Shown here piece by piece: positions 9,523-19,009 of a stretch of 64,000 nt of DNA; within the stretch, counting starts at the first letter, position 1, and each line of letters begins with the position of its first letter. The stretch is from Arenibacter amylolyticus (GTDB lineage Bacteria; Bacteroidota; Bacteroidia; Flavobacteriales; Flavobacteriaceae). The stretch spans positions 1 through 64,000 of the forward strand of contig NZ_MTAZ01000004.1 of the NCBI RefSeq assembly GCF_002150785.1, given 5' to 3'. Position numbers and translations under genes: made by a program. The notes beneath the pieces are model-generated. The model made no database searches. It was given only the letters and a program-made list of their open reading frames with translations, and was not told the origin of the DNA.

Positions 9523-11208
9523 ATGAGTGAAACATCCCGTTCGTTAAACTTTATTGAGCATATTATTGAGGAAGATCTAAGCAAAGGCTTCCCAAAGGAT
9601 AAGCTTCGGTTTCGATTTCCCCCAGAGCCCAATGGATATTTACATATAGGCCATGCAAGCTCTATCTGCCTAAATTTTGGTTTGGGCCTTCGTTACCAAG
9701 CTCCCGTTAATTTAAGGTTTGATGACACCAACCCAATAAATGAGGAGCAAGAATACGTAGACGCTATTAAAAGAGACGTAGAATGGTTGGGATTTGAATG
9801 GGAGACCGAGTGCTATGCTTCCGATTATTTTCAACAACTATACGATTGGGCTGTAATGCTGATCCAACAGGGAAAAGCCTATGTGGACAGTCAGTCTTCC
9901 GAGGAAATTGCCCTTCAAAAGGGTACACCCACCGAGCCTGGTACGGAGAGTCCGTACAGAAATCGTTCCGTTGAGGAAAACCTTCGCCTATTTGAAGGTA
10001 TGAAGGAAGGTAAGTTTAAGGAAGGGGAACACGTCCTTAGGGCTAAAATTGATATGGCCTCTTCCAATATGTTGATGCGCGACCCTCTGATGTACCGCAT
10101 TTTACATCGCCCGCACCATCGTACAAATACCGATTGGTGTATTTATCCGATGTACGACTGGACGCATGGGGAAAGCGATTATATGGAGCAAGTTTCCCAT
10201 TCCTTCTGTACGATGGAATTTGCCATGCACCGTGAGCTTTATGATTGGTTTTTAGACCAAGTGGTAGATGAGGATAAGGTGCGTCCCAAGCAACGGGAAT
10301 TTGCCAGACGAAACTTTAGCCATACCGTGGTGAGTAAACGAAGATTATTGCAATTGGTGGAAAAAGGCGTGGTAACAGGATGGGATGATCCCAGAATGCC
10401 AACTATTTCTGGCTTAAGAAGAAGAGGATACACCCCAGAATCTATTAAGGCTTTTGCGCAAACCATTGGGATTGCAAAGAGGGACAATGTGGTAGATGTG
10501 TCGCTTTTGGAATTCCATGTAAGGGAACACCTAAACAAGATTGCCCCAAGGGTAATGGCTGTCTTAAATCCGCTAAAATTGGTAATTACCAACTACCCGG
10601 AAGGGGAAGAGGAGTGGTTAGAATCTGAAAATAATCCGGAGGACGAATCAGCTGGATTTAGAAAAATACCATTTTCCAAGGAACTATACATAGAACAGGA
10701 AGATTTTAAGGAAGAAGCCAATAGAAAATTTTTCAGACTTAAATTAGGAGGGGAAGTCCGATTAAAAAATGGGTATATCATAAAAGCTACCTCTTGTACC
10801 AAAGATGAGGATGGAAACATCGTAGAGGTACAGTGTACTTACGATCCGAAGAGTAAGAGCGGTAGTGGAACCGAAGAAAGCCTAAGAAAGGTAAAAGGAA
10901 CCCTACACTGGGTTTCTGTAAAACACGCGGTAGAAGCAGAGGTAAGGTTGTACGATAGACTCTTTACGGATGAAACACCTGATGCGCATAAGGATAAGGA
11001 TTTTATGGAATTTATTAATCCCGACTCCTTAAAAGTTATCAATGCGTTTGTGGAACCTAGTTTGGCTGAAGCCAAAGTTGGGGATAAATTTCAATTTCAG
11101 CGTATGGGATATTTTAATGTGGACAAGGACAGTTCACCGGAAAAATTAGTTTTTAACAGAACAGTAGGATTACGGGATACCTGGGCCAAAATTCAAGTAA
11201 AAAACTAG
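9523..11208 (+). CDS. glnS: Glutaminyl-tRNA synthetase
   Basis: This class I synthetase charges tRNA-Gln directly. The HIGH signature lies in PPEPNGYLHIGHASS near residue 30 and the KMSKS equivalent is VVSKRRLL. The anticodon-binding beta-barrel half follows from about residue 340. Length from MSETSRSLNF is 561 residues, close to the E. coli enzyme. The start was set at 9523 rather than the longer frame at 9454 because a TATCTTTG -7 box lies at 9497-9504 and the family normally begins near this Met. The gene is monocistronic, followed 55 bp later by a strong terminator. A separate gltX lies at 14-15.5 kb, so Glu and Gln charging appear to be handled by two enzymes. Confidence 0.95.
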   Translation: MSETSRSLNFIEHIIEEDLSKGFPKDKLRFRFPPEPNGYLHIGHASSICLNFGLGLRYQAPVNLRFDDTNPINEEQEYVDAIKRDVEWLGFEWETECYASDYFQQLYDWAVMLIQQGKAYVDSQSSEEIALQKGTPTEPGTESPYRNRSVEENLRLFEGMKEGKFKEGEHVLRAKIDMASSNMLMRDPLMYRILHRPHHRTNTDWCIYPMYDWTHGESDYMEQVSHSFCTMEFAMHRELYDWFLDQVVDEDKVRPKQREFARRNFSHTVVSKRRLLQLVEKGVVTGWDDPRMPTISGLRRRGYTPESIKAFAQTIGIAKRDNVVDVSLLEFHVREHLNKIAPRVMAVLNPLKLVITNYPEGEEEWLESENNPEDESAGFRKIPFSKELYIEQEDFKEEANRKFFRLKLGGEVRLKNGYIIKATSCTKDEDGNIVEVQCTYDPKSKSGSGTEESLRKVKGTLHWVSVKHAVEAEVRLYDRLFTDETPDAHKDKDFMEFINPDSLKVINAFVEPSLAEAKVGDKFQFQRMGYFNVDKDSSPEKLVFNRTVGLRDTWAKIQVKN

Positions 11209-11573
11209 TATTACTATACTCTATTCCAATTATTATAACGATAGGTATTTACTATTGAAATCGAAAGCCACAGCGTTCATCTGCTGTGGCTTTTTTATTG
11301 AATAATGGTATTGGTCCGCCACAGCTCCAAGATGCGCTTAAATCTGCTTATATGATTAAATTAGCCAAAACTGGCCGCCTATCTCGGTTTACGTTAAAAC
11401 TTTATGCGATTGCGCCCGTTCTGCTGCCTATTTACCATTAATTTTATTCCAAACGAATAAACGCCTAAGAATTAGGATAAGATAAAAAAGGGTGTTCCAA
11501 GGTTCATTTGGAAATCGTTCTTTTTTATCTTAAATTATTAATGGAATTATTAACATTTAAAAAGTTTAAAATT
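11209..11573. other. 365-bp intergenic region between glnS and the YtxH gene
   Basis: It contains the glnS terminator at 11264-11297. The remainder is AT-rich with no gene-like frame. A loose promoter-like pair, TTG at 11508-11510 and TATCTTAA at 11526-11533, has a short 15-bp spacer and is weak. I see no other structure. Confidence 0.5.
11264..11297 (+). terminator. Rho-independent terminator of glnS
   Basis: There is a perfect 11-bp stem, AAAGCCACAGC / GCTGTGGCTTT, with an 8-nt loop, followed directly by a run of T residues. It sits 55 bp after the glnS stop. Confidence 0.9.
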
Positions 11574-11906
11574 ATGTCAAACTCAAGTGGAAATACTTTA
11601 TTGGCCTTGCTCACGGGAGCAGCAATAGGTGCAGGGATTGGAATCTTATATGCTCCTGATAAAGGAATTAAGACTAGAAAGAAAATCAAGAAAAAAGCAA
11701 GGGAGACCAGTGATGATCTTTCCAACCGTTTAGTGCATGCAAAAGAAGAGCTTACCAAAACAGCAGAAGCTAAGAAGGTAGATTTTGAGCAGAAATTAGA
11801 GGAAACACTTTCCACCATGAGCTACAAGGCAGATGATATCATATCCGCGTTGGAAAAAAAGCTGACCGATCTTAAGGCTAAGAATGCCCAACTCCAAAAA
11901 AAATAA
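11574..11906 (+). CDS. YtxH-domain envelope protein
   Basis: The protein has 110 residues from MSNSSGNTLLALLTG. It has a short glycine/alanine-rich hydrophobic segment (ALLTGAAIGAGIGILYAP) followed by a basic patch (KGIKTRKKIKKKA) and a long charged coiled coil. This is the YtxH-domain pattern, a family linked to general stress and the cell envelope in many bacteria with no biochemical role assigned. The start at 11574 fits the family; the frame extends back to 11508, but that extension is low-complexity and atypical. It is the first gene of a tight three-gene cluster with the holin-like and small basic proteins. Confidence 0.8.
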   Translation: MSNSSGNTLLALLTGAAIGAGIGILYAPDKGIKTRKKIKKKARETSDDLSNRLVHAKEELTKTAEAKKVDFEQKLEETLSTMSYKADDIISALEKKLTDLKAKNAQLQKK

Positions 11907-11914
11907 GATACTAA

Positions 11915-12259
11915 ATGGCTTTGGAGAACTTAAAGGATAACGTATCCGAAATTGATAGAAATGTACGGGCTTATTTAGAAAATACCGAAGAGTACTACAA
12001 ACTCAAAGGATTTAAAATAGGGATGCGAGGCATTAGTTCCTTGGTGAAACTTCTATTGATTGGAGGAATCGCCCTATTGGCACTGTTAATGTTGTCCTTT
12101 GCGTTCGCCTTTGGCATGGGACAATGGTATGACGATGTATTTCTAGGTTTTTTAACGGTAGGAGCGTTCTATATTCTAATAGGGATCATCTGCTACCTCT
12201 TTAGAGATCGATTGGACAAATCCTTATTAAAGAAATTCTCGCAATATTATTTCGATTAA
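11915..12259 (+). CDS. Holin-like / competence-annotated two-TM membrane protein
   Basis: This 114-residue protein has a soluble N-terminal segment (about 1-40) and two transmembrane helices at about 45-70 (LLLIGGIALLALLMLSFAFAFGM) and 78-98 (VFLGFLTVGAFYILIGIICYLF). A short charged tail follows. It resembles the phage-holin-family/DUF1469-like proteins that often follow YtxH genes in Flavobacteriaceae. It starts 8 bp after the YtxH stop and ends 2 bp before the next gene, so all three are co-transcribed. Nothing phage-like is nearby, so a chromosomal envelope role is more likely than lysis. Function unknown. Confidence 0.7.
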   Translation: MALENLKDNVSEIDRNVRAYLENTEEYYKLKGFKIGMRGISSLVKLLLIGGIALLALLMLSFAFAFGMGQWYDDVFLGFLTVGAFYILIGIICYLFRDRLDKSLLKKFSQYYFD

Positions 12260-12261
12260 CT

Positions 12262-12480
12262 ATGAACAACAAACCCGTATTTACTTCTTTCGAAGAAATA
12301 GACCATCGACTAAAAATTCTTAAGCTTCAACGGCAGATAGAAATGGAGCAGATCAAAATGCATGTTCAGGAGGCTAAGAACAGTTTTGTTCCCACTGCAT
12401 TGATCGGTAGTATGGGAAAGTGGTCTAAGCGACTTTTCATTACCTTTATCACGAGAAAAATATTAAAAAAACTTTCCTAG
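12262..12480 (+). CDS. Small basic conserved protein (DUF6327-like)
   Basis: This 72-residue protein is mostly helical and charged at the N-terminus (EEIDHRLKILKLQRQIEMEQIKMHVQEAK). It has a short hydrophobic/basic C-terminus (SKRLFITFITRKILKKLS) that could be amphipathic or membrane-associated. The SFEEIDxxLKxLKLxR pattern recalls the small DUF6327-type proteins found third in YtxH/holin-like clusters, recalled from memory rather than a search. It starts 2 bp after the preceding stop. No function is known. It may act with its two neighbours at the inner membrane. Confidence 0.6.
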   Translation: MNNKPVFTSFEEIDHRLKILKLQRQIEMEQIKMHVQEAKNSFVPTALIGSMGKWSKRLFITFITRKILKKLS

Positions 12481-12563
12481 GTTATTCCTCAACACATCAA
12501 CGGCACTTCCATATAAGTGGATAATCCCGTACTGACAAGATTATAGATTGGTTTAATACTGGA

Positions 12564-12610
12564 AAATCCGATTAACCATCCTTCAGGAAATTGGGAATTT
12601 AATCGGATTT
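12564..12610 (+). terminator. Long-loop hairpin after the YtxH cluster
   Basis: A perfect 12-bp inverted repeat, AAATCCGATTAA / TTAATCGGATTT, flanks a 23-nt loop. It lies 84 bp after the last gene of the YtxH cluster. There is no strong T-run, so termination is only a guess; an RNA 3'-end structure is equally possible. Confidence 0.35.
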
Positions 12611-12750
12611 CCTGTGTTTATAATTCTAGATACCCCCAATATAATCAAACTTTCAGAACTATTTATCAATGGGTTTGTCCCCTTAGAACTCCAAGGTAAA
12701 ACGATTGGTATATCAATTTCAGTATCGCAAAATAATACTACTGTATTCCT

Positions 12751-12803
12751 TTAAATAAAATGGGCTAAACAAAACAACCTTACCAGTTTATCTGTTTAAC
12801 CCA
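12751..12803 (-). terminator. Terminator of the SPFH gene
   Basis: On the minus strand, TGGGTTAAACA pairs with TGTTTAGCCCA (11 bp with one G-U wobble) and is followed by TTTTATTT. It is about 115 bp downstream of the SPFH-protein stop. Confidence 0.65.
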
Positions 12804-12917
12804 TTATAAAAATCATCTGGCTAGTACTGTTGGTCGTTAGGTATAACCAACTGGTATAAAACCAATACCTGGTACATCACCCTAGCGCAAGAAGTAATCT
12901 TTTACTACAGGCTACTA

Positions 12918-13859
12918 TTACTCATCCTGCTTATTTTTATCCTTCTCTTCCTTTTGTTTTTTCATACTTTCCCCAATCATATTACTGGCCGTAAAGGAGG
13001 CCACCATATTATTTAACATATCACTTCCCGCCTGCGGGGAGTTGGGCAGTAAAATAAGATTGGTGTTGGTTTCTTCTCCGATAGACTGTAAAGTATCGTA
13101 ATGTTGGGTAACCACGATAAGGGCAGAAGCTTCTTGGGAGTTAATACCTACTTTGTTTAATACCTCTACAGATTCTTCCAAACCTCGGGCAATTTCCCGT
13201 CTTTGATCGGCAATACCCTGGCCTTGTAGTCGTTTACTCTCTGCTTCGGCCTTGGCTTTTTCCACGATAAGGATGCGTGCAGCATCTCCTTCAAACTGGG
13301 CTGCTATTTTTTCCCTTTCGGAGGCATTAATTCGGTTCATGGCGGCCTTTACCTGGGCATCGGGATCAATATCAGTCACCAAGGTCTTAATAATGTCGTA
13401 TCCATAATCCAACATGGCATCCTGCAATTCTGACTTAACCGCAATGGCAATATCGTCTTTCTTTACAAACACATCGTCTAACTTCATTTTGGGTACTTCG
13501 GCACGGACCACATCAAACACATAGGAGGTAATTTGATCATGCGGATATTCCAATTGGTAAAAAGCATCGTATACTTTATCTCTCAATACCACATACTGAA
13601 CAGAAACTTTGAGTTTAACAAAGACATCGTCCAAGGTTTTGGTCTCTACAATGACATCCAATTGCTGAATCTTAAGACCAACACGGGTAACAATTTTGTC
13701 TACCAAGGGAATCTTTAGGTGTAATCCGGAATTTCGAACACTATGGAATTTTCCAAAACGTTCAATAATAACTGCCGTTTGCTGTTTTACAATAAAAAAA
13801 GCTGATAAAAGAACAATCAATCCGAGTAGCAAAATCGGAATTAAAAGAAATGAACCCAT
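12918..13859 (-). CDS. SPFH/band-7 domain membrane protein
   Basis: The 313-residue protein has one N-terminal membrane helix (LLIPILLLGLIVLLSAFFIV) directly followed by the SPFH/band-7 domain (VKQQTAVIIERFGKFHSVRNSG to about residue 180). It ends in an Ala/Glu-rich coiled coil (EREKIAAQFEGDAARILIVEKAKAEAESKRL) and a Lys/Glu-rich tail. This is the layout of the QmcA/stomatin branch, which forms ring-shaped oligomers at the inner membrane. In E. coli the relative HflKC modulates FtsH. No NfeD partner lies beside it. It appears monocistronic, 138 bp from the gltX stop, with a terminator downstream. Whether the product assists a protease or organises lipid domains cannot be read from the sequence. 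Confidence 0.88.
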   Translation of the reverse strand: MGSFLLIPILLLGLIVLLSAFFIVKQQTAVIIERFGKFHSVRNSGLHLKIPLVDKIVTRVGLKIQQLDVIVETKTLDDVFVKLKVSVQYVVLRDKVYDAFYQLEYPHDQITSYVFDVVRAEVPKMKLDDVFVKKDDIAIAVKSELQDAMLDYGYDIIKTLVTDIDPDAQVKAAMNRINASEREKIAAQFEGDAARILIVEKAKAEAESKRLQGQGIADQRREIARGLEESVEVLNKVGINSQEASALIVVTQHYDTLQSIGEETNTNLILLPNSPQAGSDMLNNMVASFTASNMIGESMKKQKEEKDKNKQDE

Positions 13860-13997
13860 AATATTAAAATTTATTAAGTGAATGTAAGTTATTTCGTAAT
13901 ATACGGCTAGTTTTTTAAACCCTTACAGAAAATAACACCCCAAATTAATAATCTTCCAATATTATGGGTACACAACCTAAGAATAGGAATACTTCCC

Positions 13998-15512
13998 TTA
14001 TGCAAGCTTAGCGATTGCGTTTTTTATTCTGTTAACGCTGTCCTCTTTCCCGATAAGCGCTAGAATATGGAACATATCCGGACCTTTCATATCACCGACT
14101 GTAATAAGTCGTAAAGGAGGCATTACCTTCCCAAAGCCCAAACCTTGTTCACCAATCCATTCCTTCACCTTTGTTTCCACATTTTCTGCGGTAAACTCGG
14201 ATATGTTTTCCAATTGAACCAGTAATTGTTCCATAATCTCCGCAGTAGTTTCCTTCCACTGCTTCTTTACAGCCTTCTCGTTGTAGCTAGTGGGAGCCAC
14301 AAAGAAATAGTCGCTCAATTCCCAGAAATCATTAATAAACGTAGCACGTTCCTTAATTAATTCAACCACTTGTTCTACATAGGGTAGGGCCAAACGATCT
14401 TCCGTAATGGATTGACCTTTGTTCTGCAAAATTTCTTTAAAATCAGCTGCCAATGCGGCATTGGATTGCTGCTGCATGTACTGGTGGTTATACCATTTGG
14501 TTTTATCTGGGTCGAATCGCGCACCAGACCGGTTTACACGCTCTAGTTCAAAGGCAGAAACCAGGTCTTCCAAAGAAAACAATTCTTGTTCCGTACCGGG
14601 ATTCCAGCCCAATAAGGCCAAGAAATTAACCACTGCTTCCGGGAAATAGCCTGTTTCCTTGTAGCCTTTAGACTCATTCCAAGTCAAGGGAAATACAGGA
14701 AAGCCCAACTTATCGCCGTCGCGTTTACTCAATTTCCCCTTACCAACTGGCTTCATAATTAAGGGGAGATGGGCAAACTGGGGAACCTCCCAACCAAAGG
14801 CCTGGTATAATTGTTGGTGAAGGGCCAAAGATGGCAACCATTCCTCACCACGGATCACATGGGAAATTTCCATAAGATAATCGTCCACGATATTTGCCAA
14901 ATGATAGGTTGGCATGCCATCACTTTTAAACAACACTTTATCGTCTAACACATTAGAATCCACTTCCATGTTACCACGGACCAGATCCGTAAGCTGAATT
15001 TTGGTGTCGGCAGGAGTTTTAAAACGTACTACATAAGGTTCGCCAGCAGCAATCCGTTTAGCTGTTTCCTCCTCGCCCAAGACTAGGGAGTTCGTTAACT
15101 TTTCTCTGTTGTGCTGATTATAAATAAAGGTTTTGCCATTAGCTTCGTGCTCTTTCCTATGGGCATCCAGCTCTTCACTGGTATCAAATGCATAATAGGC
15201 GGCGCCTTTATCCAGCAAAATTTCGGCATATTTTCGGTAGAGTTCCTTTCGTTCGCTTTGTCGGTAGGGACCAAATGCACCTTCCTTCCCCGGACCTTCA
15301 TCAAAGGGTATTTTACACCAGTTTAAAGCATCTATAATATAAGCTTCTGCACCTTCTACATATCTATTCTGATCGGTATCTTCTATTCTCAATATAAAAT
15401 CCCCCTGGTGTTTTTTGGCAAATAGGTAGTTGAATAGGGCAGTACGTACCCCACCTATATGCAAGGGGCCAGTAGGACTTGGTGCAAAACGAACTCGAAC
15501 TCTCTTTGTCAT
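13998..15512 (-). CDS. gltX: Glutamyl-tRNA synthetase
   Basis: This class I synthetase charges tRNA-Glu. The HIGH signature is in PSPTGPLHIGGVRTALFNYL at the very N-terminus and the KMSKS equivalent is GKLSKRDGD near residue 250; the helical anticodon-binding region fills the C-terminus. Length is 504 residues from MTKRVRVRFAPSP. The longer frame starting at 15572 was rejected because it adds 20 residues absent from the family and because a TATCTTTG -7 box lies between the two candidate starts (15530-15537). It is divergent from the DUF4175 gene. Confidence 0.95.
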   Translation of the reverse strand: MTKRVRVRFAPSPTGPLHIGGVRTALFNYLFAKKHQGDFILRIEDTDQNRYVEGAEAYIIDALNWCKIPFDEGPGKEGAFGPYRQSERKELYRKYAEILLDKGAAYYAFDTSEELDAHRKEHEANGKTFIYNQHNREKLTNSLVLGEEETAKRIAAGEPYVVRFKTPADTKIQLTDLVRGNMEVDSNVLDDKVLFKSDGMPTYHLANIVDDYLMEISHVIRGEEWLPSLALHQQLYQAFGWEVPQFAHLPLIMKPVGKGKLSKRDGDKLGFPVFPLTWNESKGYKETGYFPEAVVNFLALLGWNPGTEQELFSLEDLVSAFELERVNRSGARFDPDKTKWYNHQYMQQQSNAALAADFKEILQNKGQSITEDRLALPYVEQVVELIKERATFINDFWELSDYFFVAPTSYNEKAVKKQWKETTAEIMEQLLVQLENISEFTAENVETKVKEWIGEQGLGFGKVMPPLRLITVGDMKGPDMFHILALIGKEDSVNRIKNAIAKLA

Positions 15513-15529
15513 CTTATTATTTTTAATTG

Positions 15530-15537
15530 CAAAGATA
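15530..15537 (-). promoter_or_regulatory. -7 box of gltX
   Basis: TATCTTTG on the minus strand lies 18 bp before the ATG at 15512 and is the same octamer, also followed by C, as upstream of glnS and lepA. The expected TTG at -33 is not present (GGG there). Confidence 0.5.
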
Positions 15538-15574
15538 CAAATTGTGGGTATTCCTACCCGCTGTTTAAGCAATG

Positions 15575-15588
15575 CTAGGCAAGCCTAG
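15575..15588. repeat. Short inverted repeat between gltX and DUF4175 gene
   Basis: CTAGGC-AA-GCCTAG is a perfect 6-bp inverted repeat with a 2-base centre in the 116-bp divergent gap. It could be an operator serving either promoter, or chance. Confidence 0.35.
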
Positions 15589-15628
15589 GGGCTATTTTTT
15601 TGTATCTTGGTAATAAAATAGGAACACC

Positions 15629-18600
15629 TTGGACAATTACCACAAAATAATTAGCAAGCTCAATGCTTTTACCACAAAGTACTACACCAAAATGTTGCTT
15701 ACAGGAACGCTCTTGTTTCTGGCATTGGGCCTAATGTTCTTTCTCTTTATTTTAGGTATCGAATACTTTTTATGGTTAAATTCTACCGGTAGGCTACTGC
15801 TATTTCTACTTTTTATAGGGATAGAATTGCTTCTTTTAATTCGGTTCATCATCATTCCCCTCACATATCTATTCCGAATAAAACGCGGCATTACGCATAA
15901 GGAAGCCTCCTTGATTATTGGTAAACATTTTAAGGGTATAGATGATCAACTTTACAATCTATTAGACCTTGCTGATAATAATACCAAGTCCGAATTACTA
16001 TTGGCCAGTATAGACCAACGCTCTCAAAAACTATCCGTAATTCCCTTTATTAAAGCAGTTGACCTGAGTGACAGTACCAAGTACCTAAAATACACTCTAA
16101 TTCCCATACTTTTATTAGGTCTTATTTGGCTATTTGGGGATTTGGTTTCGTTCATGGGATCTTATAAGCGGGTGGTTAATTATGATATGGCTTACACACC
16201 GCCAGCACCCTTTCAATTTAAATTGCTTACCCCAAATCTAGAGGTTCTGGACGATGAACCATTTAGGATACAACTCACCACCGAAGGTAAAATAAAACCA
16301 GACGGTATAACTATGCTTGTAGAAAACAAGGAGTTTCTACTGCGGGAAGAGAAGGGGATATACCAATACGTATTTACACCTCCCTTAAATTCCCTTAGTT
16401 TTTATTTTTCCGCCAATGGCGTGCATTCCAAAAAATATAAGCTAAACGTAATTAATACCCCCACCATTCAAGAGGTGGGAATGCATTTAACCTTTCCGCC
16501 TCATACCAATAGACCAAACAGTATCTTAAGAGGAACAGGAAATGCCAACATTCCAGAGGGTACGCAAATAGAATGGAAAATACGTGCCCAGCACACCGAT
16601 GAAATCACTTTAAGCACAAAGGATACCATCTTGAATTTTATGCAACAAGACACTGTCTTCTCTTTAAACCAAAAAGTATTTAAAAATACGGAGTATATGC
16701 TTTCAGCTTCCAATTCATCCTTAAAAAATCACGAAGAATTAGGGTATTCAATAACCGTAATTAAAGATTCCTCACCTACCATACGGGTGCAACAAGCGGT
16801 AGATTCCATAAATCCGACAATTTCCTATTTCCAAGGGGAGGCCACCGACGATTACGGCCTAAGTCAGATCCGATTGGTATATTTTCCTGACTTGAACGAA
16901 TCTGCCACCCAACGACTGCTGATTTCACAACCTAATCTTAACTACGAGACGTTCTATTACACCTTCCCATCCGGATTAGAGCTGGAGCCAGGCACTACAT
17001 ATAGCTATTATTTTGAAGCCTTAGATAACGATGCTATTAACGGATCCAAATCCACAAAGAGTAGGGTATTCACCTCTAAAATCTTAAAGGAAAGTGACCT
17101 TTTGGACAAAGACATCCGGGAAAAAAAGCAAATTCTCACCAATATGGATCGTAGTATGGATCAATTTAAGCAGCAACAAAAATCTTTGGAAGAGCTAAAA
17201 AGAGATCAAAAGGAAAAGGAACGATTAAGTTTCAATGACCAAAATAATATTAAAGATTTTCTGAGAAAGCAGGAAAAGCAGGAAAAGCTAATGCAGCGTT
17301 TTAGAAATGAGTTAAAGGATAACCTAGAACGGACCAAGGAGGAGGACAAGTTAAACAAACTACTGCAGGAGCGACTAGAACGACAGGAAATGGAGGCCAG
17401 AAAGAACGAAAAACTATTGGAGGAACTAAAGCGTCTTACCGATAAACTGAATAAGGAAGAATTTGCGAAGCGATTGGAGGAGTTGGGTAAAAATCAAAAA
17501 AACAGTCAGCGTAACCTAGAGCAATTATTGGAGCTAACCAAACGGTATTATGTAGAGCAAAAGATAAACCGCTTAGCAGAGAAATTAAAGGAATTGAGTA
17601 AGGATCAACTCAATCTTAGCAAAAGTGATTTGGAAAGCGCTACGGAAGGACAACAAATCCTCAATAAAAAGTTTCAGGACATCACCGAGGAATTGGAGGA
17701 ATTAGAGAAAGACAATGAAAGTCTAAAGAAACCAATGTCCTTAAGCAGGGATGAAAAAAAGGAAGCTTCTATCAAAAATGACCAAACAGACGCTTTAAAG
17801 GAATTGCAAAAACAGCCTAACCCCAAGGCTGGGGAGAAGCCCTCTAGCTCACAAAAAGCATCCTCCAAGCAAAAGTCCGCTGGCGAAAAAATGAAGCAAC
17901 TGGGGGAACAATTACAGCAGGCCGCAGCAAGCTCTGGCCAATCTAGCATCATGGAAGATGCCCAGGTACTGCGCCAAATATTGGATAACTTACTACACTT
18001 TTCATTTAAGCAAGAGGAGCTTCACACCCAAATGATCGGTTTAGACCCCAACCCAAACCATATTAGCGGCACCTTAATAAGGCAGCAGGAATTAAGGGAA
18101 ATGTTCAACCATGTAGATGATAGTTTATTTACGCTATCCCTAAGGCAGGCCAATATCTCTGAATTGGTAAATGAACAGATTACCGAGGTATATTATAATT
18201 TGGACAATGCCTTGGAAAGTTTCGCGGAAAATCAGTTTCATAAAGGCGCCTCGGACCAAAAGTATGTTCTTACGGCGACCAATGAATTGGCCGATTTACT
18301 AGCCAATATTTTGGAGAATCTACAACAGCAAATGCAAATGGGATCTGGAAGTGGCGGTGGCGCTGATTTTCAATTACCCGATATTATTATAGGACAGGAA
18401 GGATTGAAAGAAAAGATGGAGGGTCTTGGAAAGTCGGCCCAACAAGAAGGGGAAAATGGCGAAAAAGAAGGAAAGGGAAAAAACAAAGCTGGAGAAAATG
18501 GCGAGTCACAAAATGGGACCAATGGAGCGGACGGAGAAGGGGAAGGTAACGGCCAAAAAGAGGGCCAGTCCGGGAATCAGTTAAGTGAATCTCAACTACG

Positions 18601-19009
18601 GGAGATTTATGAGATCTACAAAGAGCAGCAAAAATTACGTGAGCAGTTAGAGAATCAATTAAACTCCCTCCTCAAGGAAGAGGAGCGAAAATTAGGTGAA
18701 AAACTAATAAAACAAATGGAGGAATTTCAGGATCAGTTATTAGAAAACGGCATCACCGAAAAGACCTTGAGTCAGATAAACGCGCTGCATTATGAATTGC
18801 TAAAATTAAAAGATGCCAGTATGAAACAGGGGGAGCAAAAAGAACGAGAGGGTCGCGTAGGAGAAGATATTTTTCAAAGTCCCATATTAACCACCCCGGA
18901 GGTATTCAAGAAATCCGGAAACGATGTTCAGATTTTAAATAGACAAGCCCTACCTTTGCACCAAACATATAAGAACAAAGTAAAGGAATATTTTAAAAGG
19001 GATGATTGA
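15629..19009 (+). CDS. DUF4175-family large membrane/coiled-coil protein
   Basis: The 1,126-residue protein has two N-terminal transmembrane helices (about 22-45 and 53-78), a third near 150-168 (YTLIPILLLGLIWLFGDLV), and beta-rich periplasmic domains to about residue 480. A very long Lys/Glu/Gln coiled coil follows to about 730, with a Gly/Glu/Asn-rich low-complexity stretch near 890-980. This is the DUF4175 pattern of Bacteroidota. Function is not established; it is probably an envelope-spanning scaffold. The start is TTG at 15629, since the next Met (residue 22) would cut off KIISKLNAFTTKYY, which looks conserved. It overlaps ybeY by 8 bp, and the order DUF4175-ybeY-mnmG is common in Flavobacteriia. 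Confidence 0.85.
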   Translation: MDNYHKIISKLNAFTTKYYTKMLLTGTLLFLALGLMFFLFILGIEYFLWLNSTGRLLLFLLFIGIELLLLIRFIIIPLTYLFRIKRGITHKEASLIIGKHFKGIDDQLYNLLDLADNNTKSELLLASIDQRSQKLSVIPFIKAVDLSDSTKYLKYTLIPILLLGLIWLFGDLVSFMGSYKRVVNYDMAYTPPAPFQFKLLTPNLEVLDDEPFRIQLTTEGKIKPDGITMLVENKEFLLREEKGIYQYVFTPPLNSLSFYFSANGVHSKKYKLNVINTPTIQEVGMHLTFPPHTNRPNSILRGTGNANIPEGTQIEWKIRAQHTDEITLSTKDTILNFMQQDTVFSLNQKVFKNTEYMLSASNSSLKNHEELGYSITVIKDSSPTIRVQQAVDSINPTISYFQGEATDDYGLSQIRLVYFPDLNESATQRLLISQPNLNYETFYYTFPSGLELEPGTTYSYYFEALDNDAINGSKSTKSRVFTSKILKESDLLDKDIREKKQILTNMDRSMDQFKQQQKSLEELKRDQKEKERLSFNDQNNIKDFLRKQEKQEKLMQRFRNELKDNLERTKEEDKLNKLLQERLERQEMEARKNEKLLEELKRLTDKLNKEEFAKRLEELGKNQKNSQRNLEQLLELTKRYYVEQKINRLAEKLKELSKDQLNLSKSDLESATEGQQILNKKFQDITEELEELEKDNESLKKPMSLSRDEKKEASIKNDQTDALKELQKQPNPKAGEKPSSSQKASSKQKSAGEKMKQLGEQLQQAAASSGQSSIMEDAQVLRQILDNLLHFSFKQEELHTQMIGLDPNPNHISGTLIRQQELREMFNHVDDSLFTLSLRQANISELVNEQITEVYYNLDNALESFAENQFHKGASDQKYVLTATNELADLLANILENLQQQMQMGSGSGGGADFQLPDIIIGQEGLKEKMEGLGKSAQQEGENGEKEGKGKNKAGENGESQNGTNGADGEGEGNGQKEGQSGNQLSESQLREIYEIYKEQQKLREQLENQLNSLLKEEERKLGEKLIKQMEEFQDQLLENGITEKTLSQINALHYELLKLKDASMKQGEQKEREGRVGEDIFQSPILTTPEVFKKSGNDVQILNRQALPLHQTYKNKVKEYFKRDD

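Larger units (their letters stand above)
12481..12917. other. 437-bp intergenic region between convergent transcription units
   Basis: No gene-like frame is seen. It holds two hairpins listed separately: a plus-side stem at 12564-12610 and a terminator for the SPFH gene at 12751-12803. The part nearest 12840-12880 has short GTTGGT/ACCAAC and AGGTAT/ATACCT inverted pairs of doubtful meaning. A small RNA cannot be excluded but nothing positively supports one. Confidence 0.45.
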
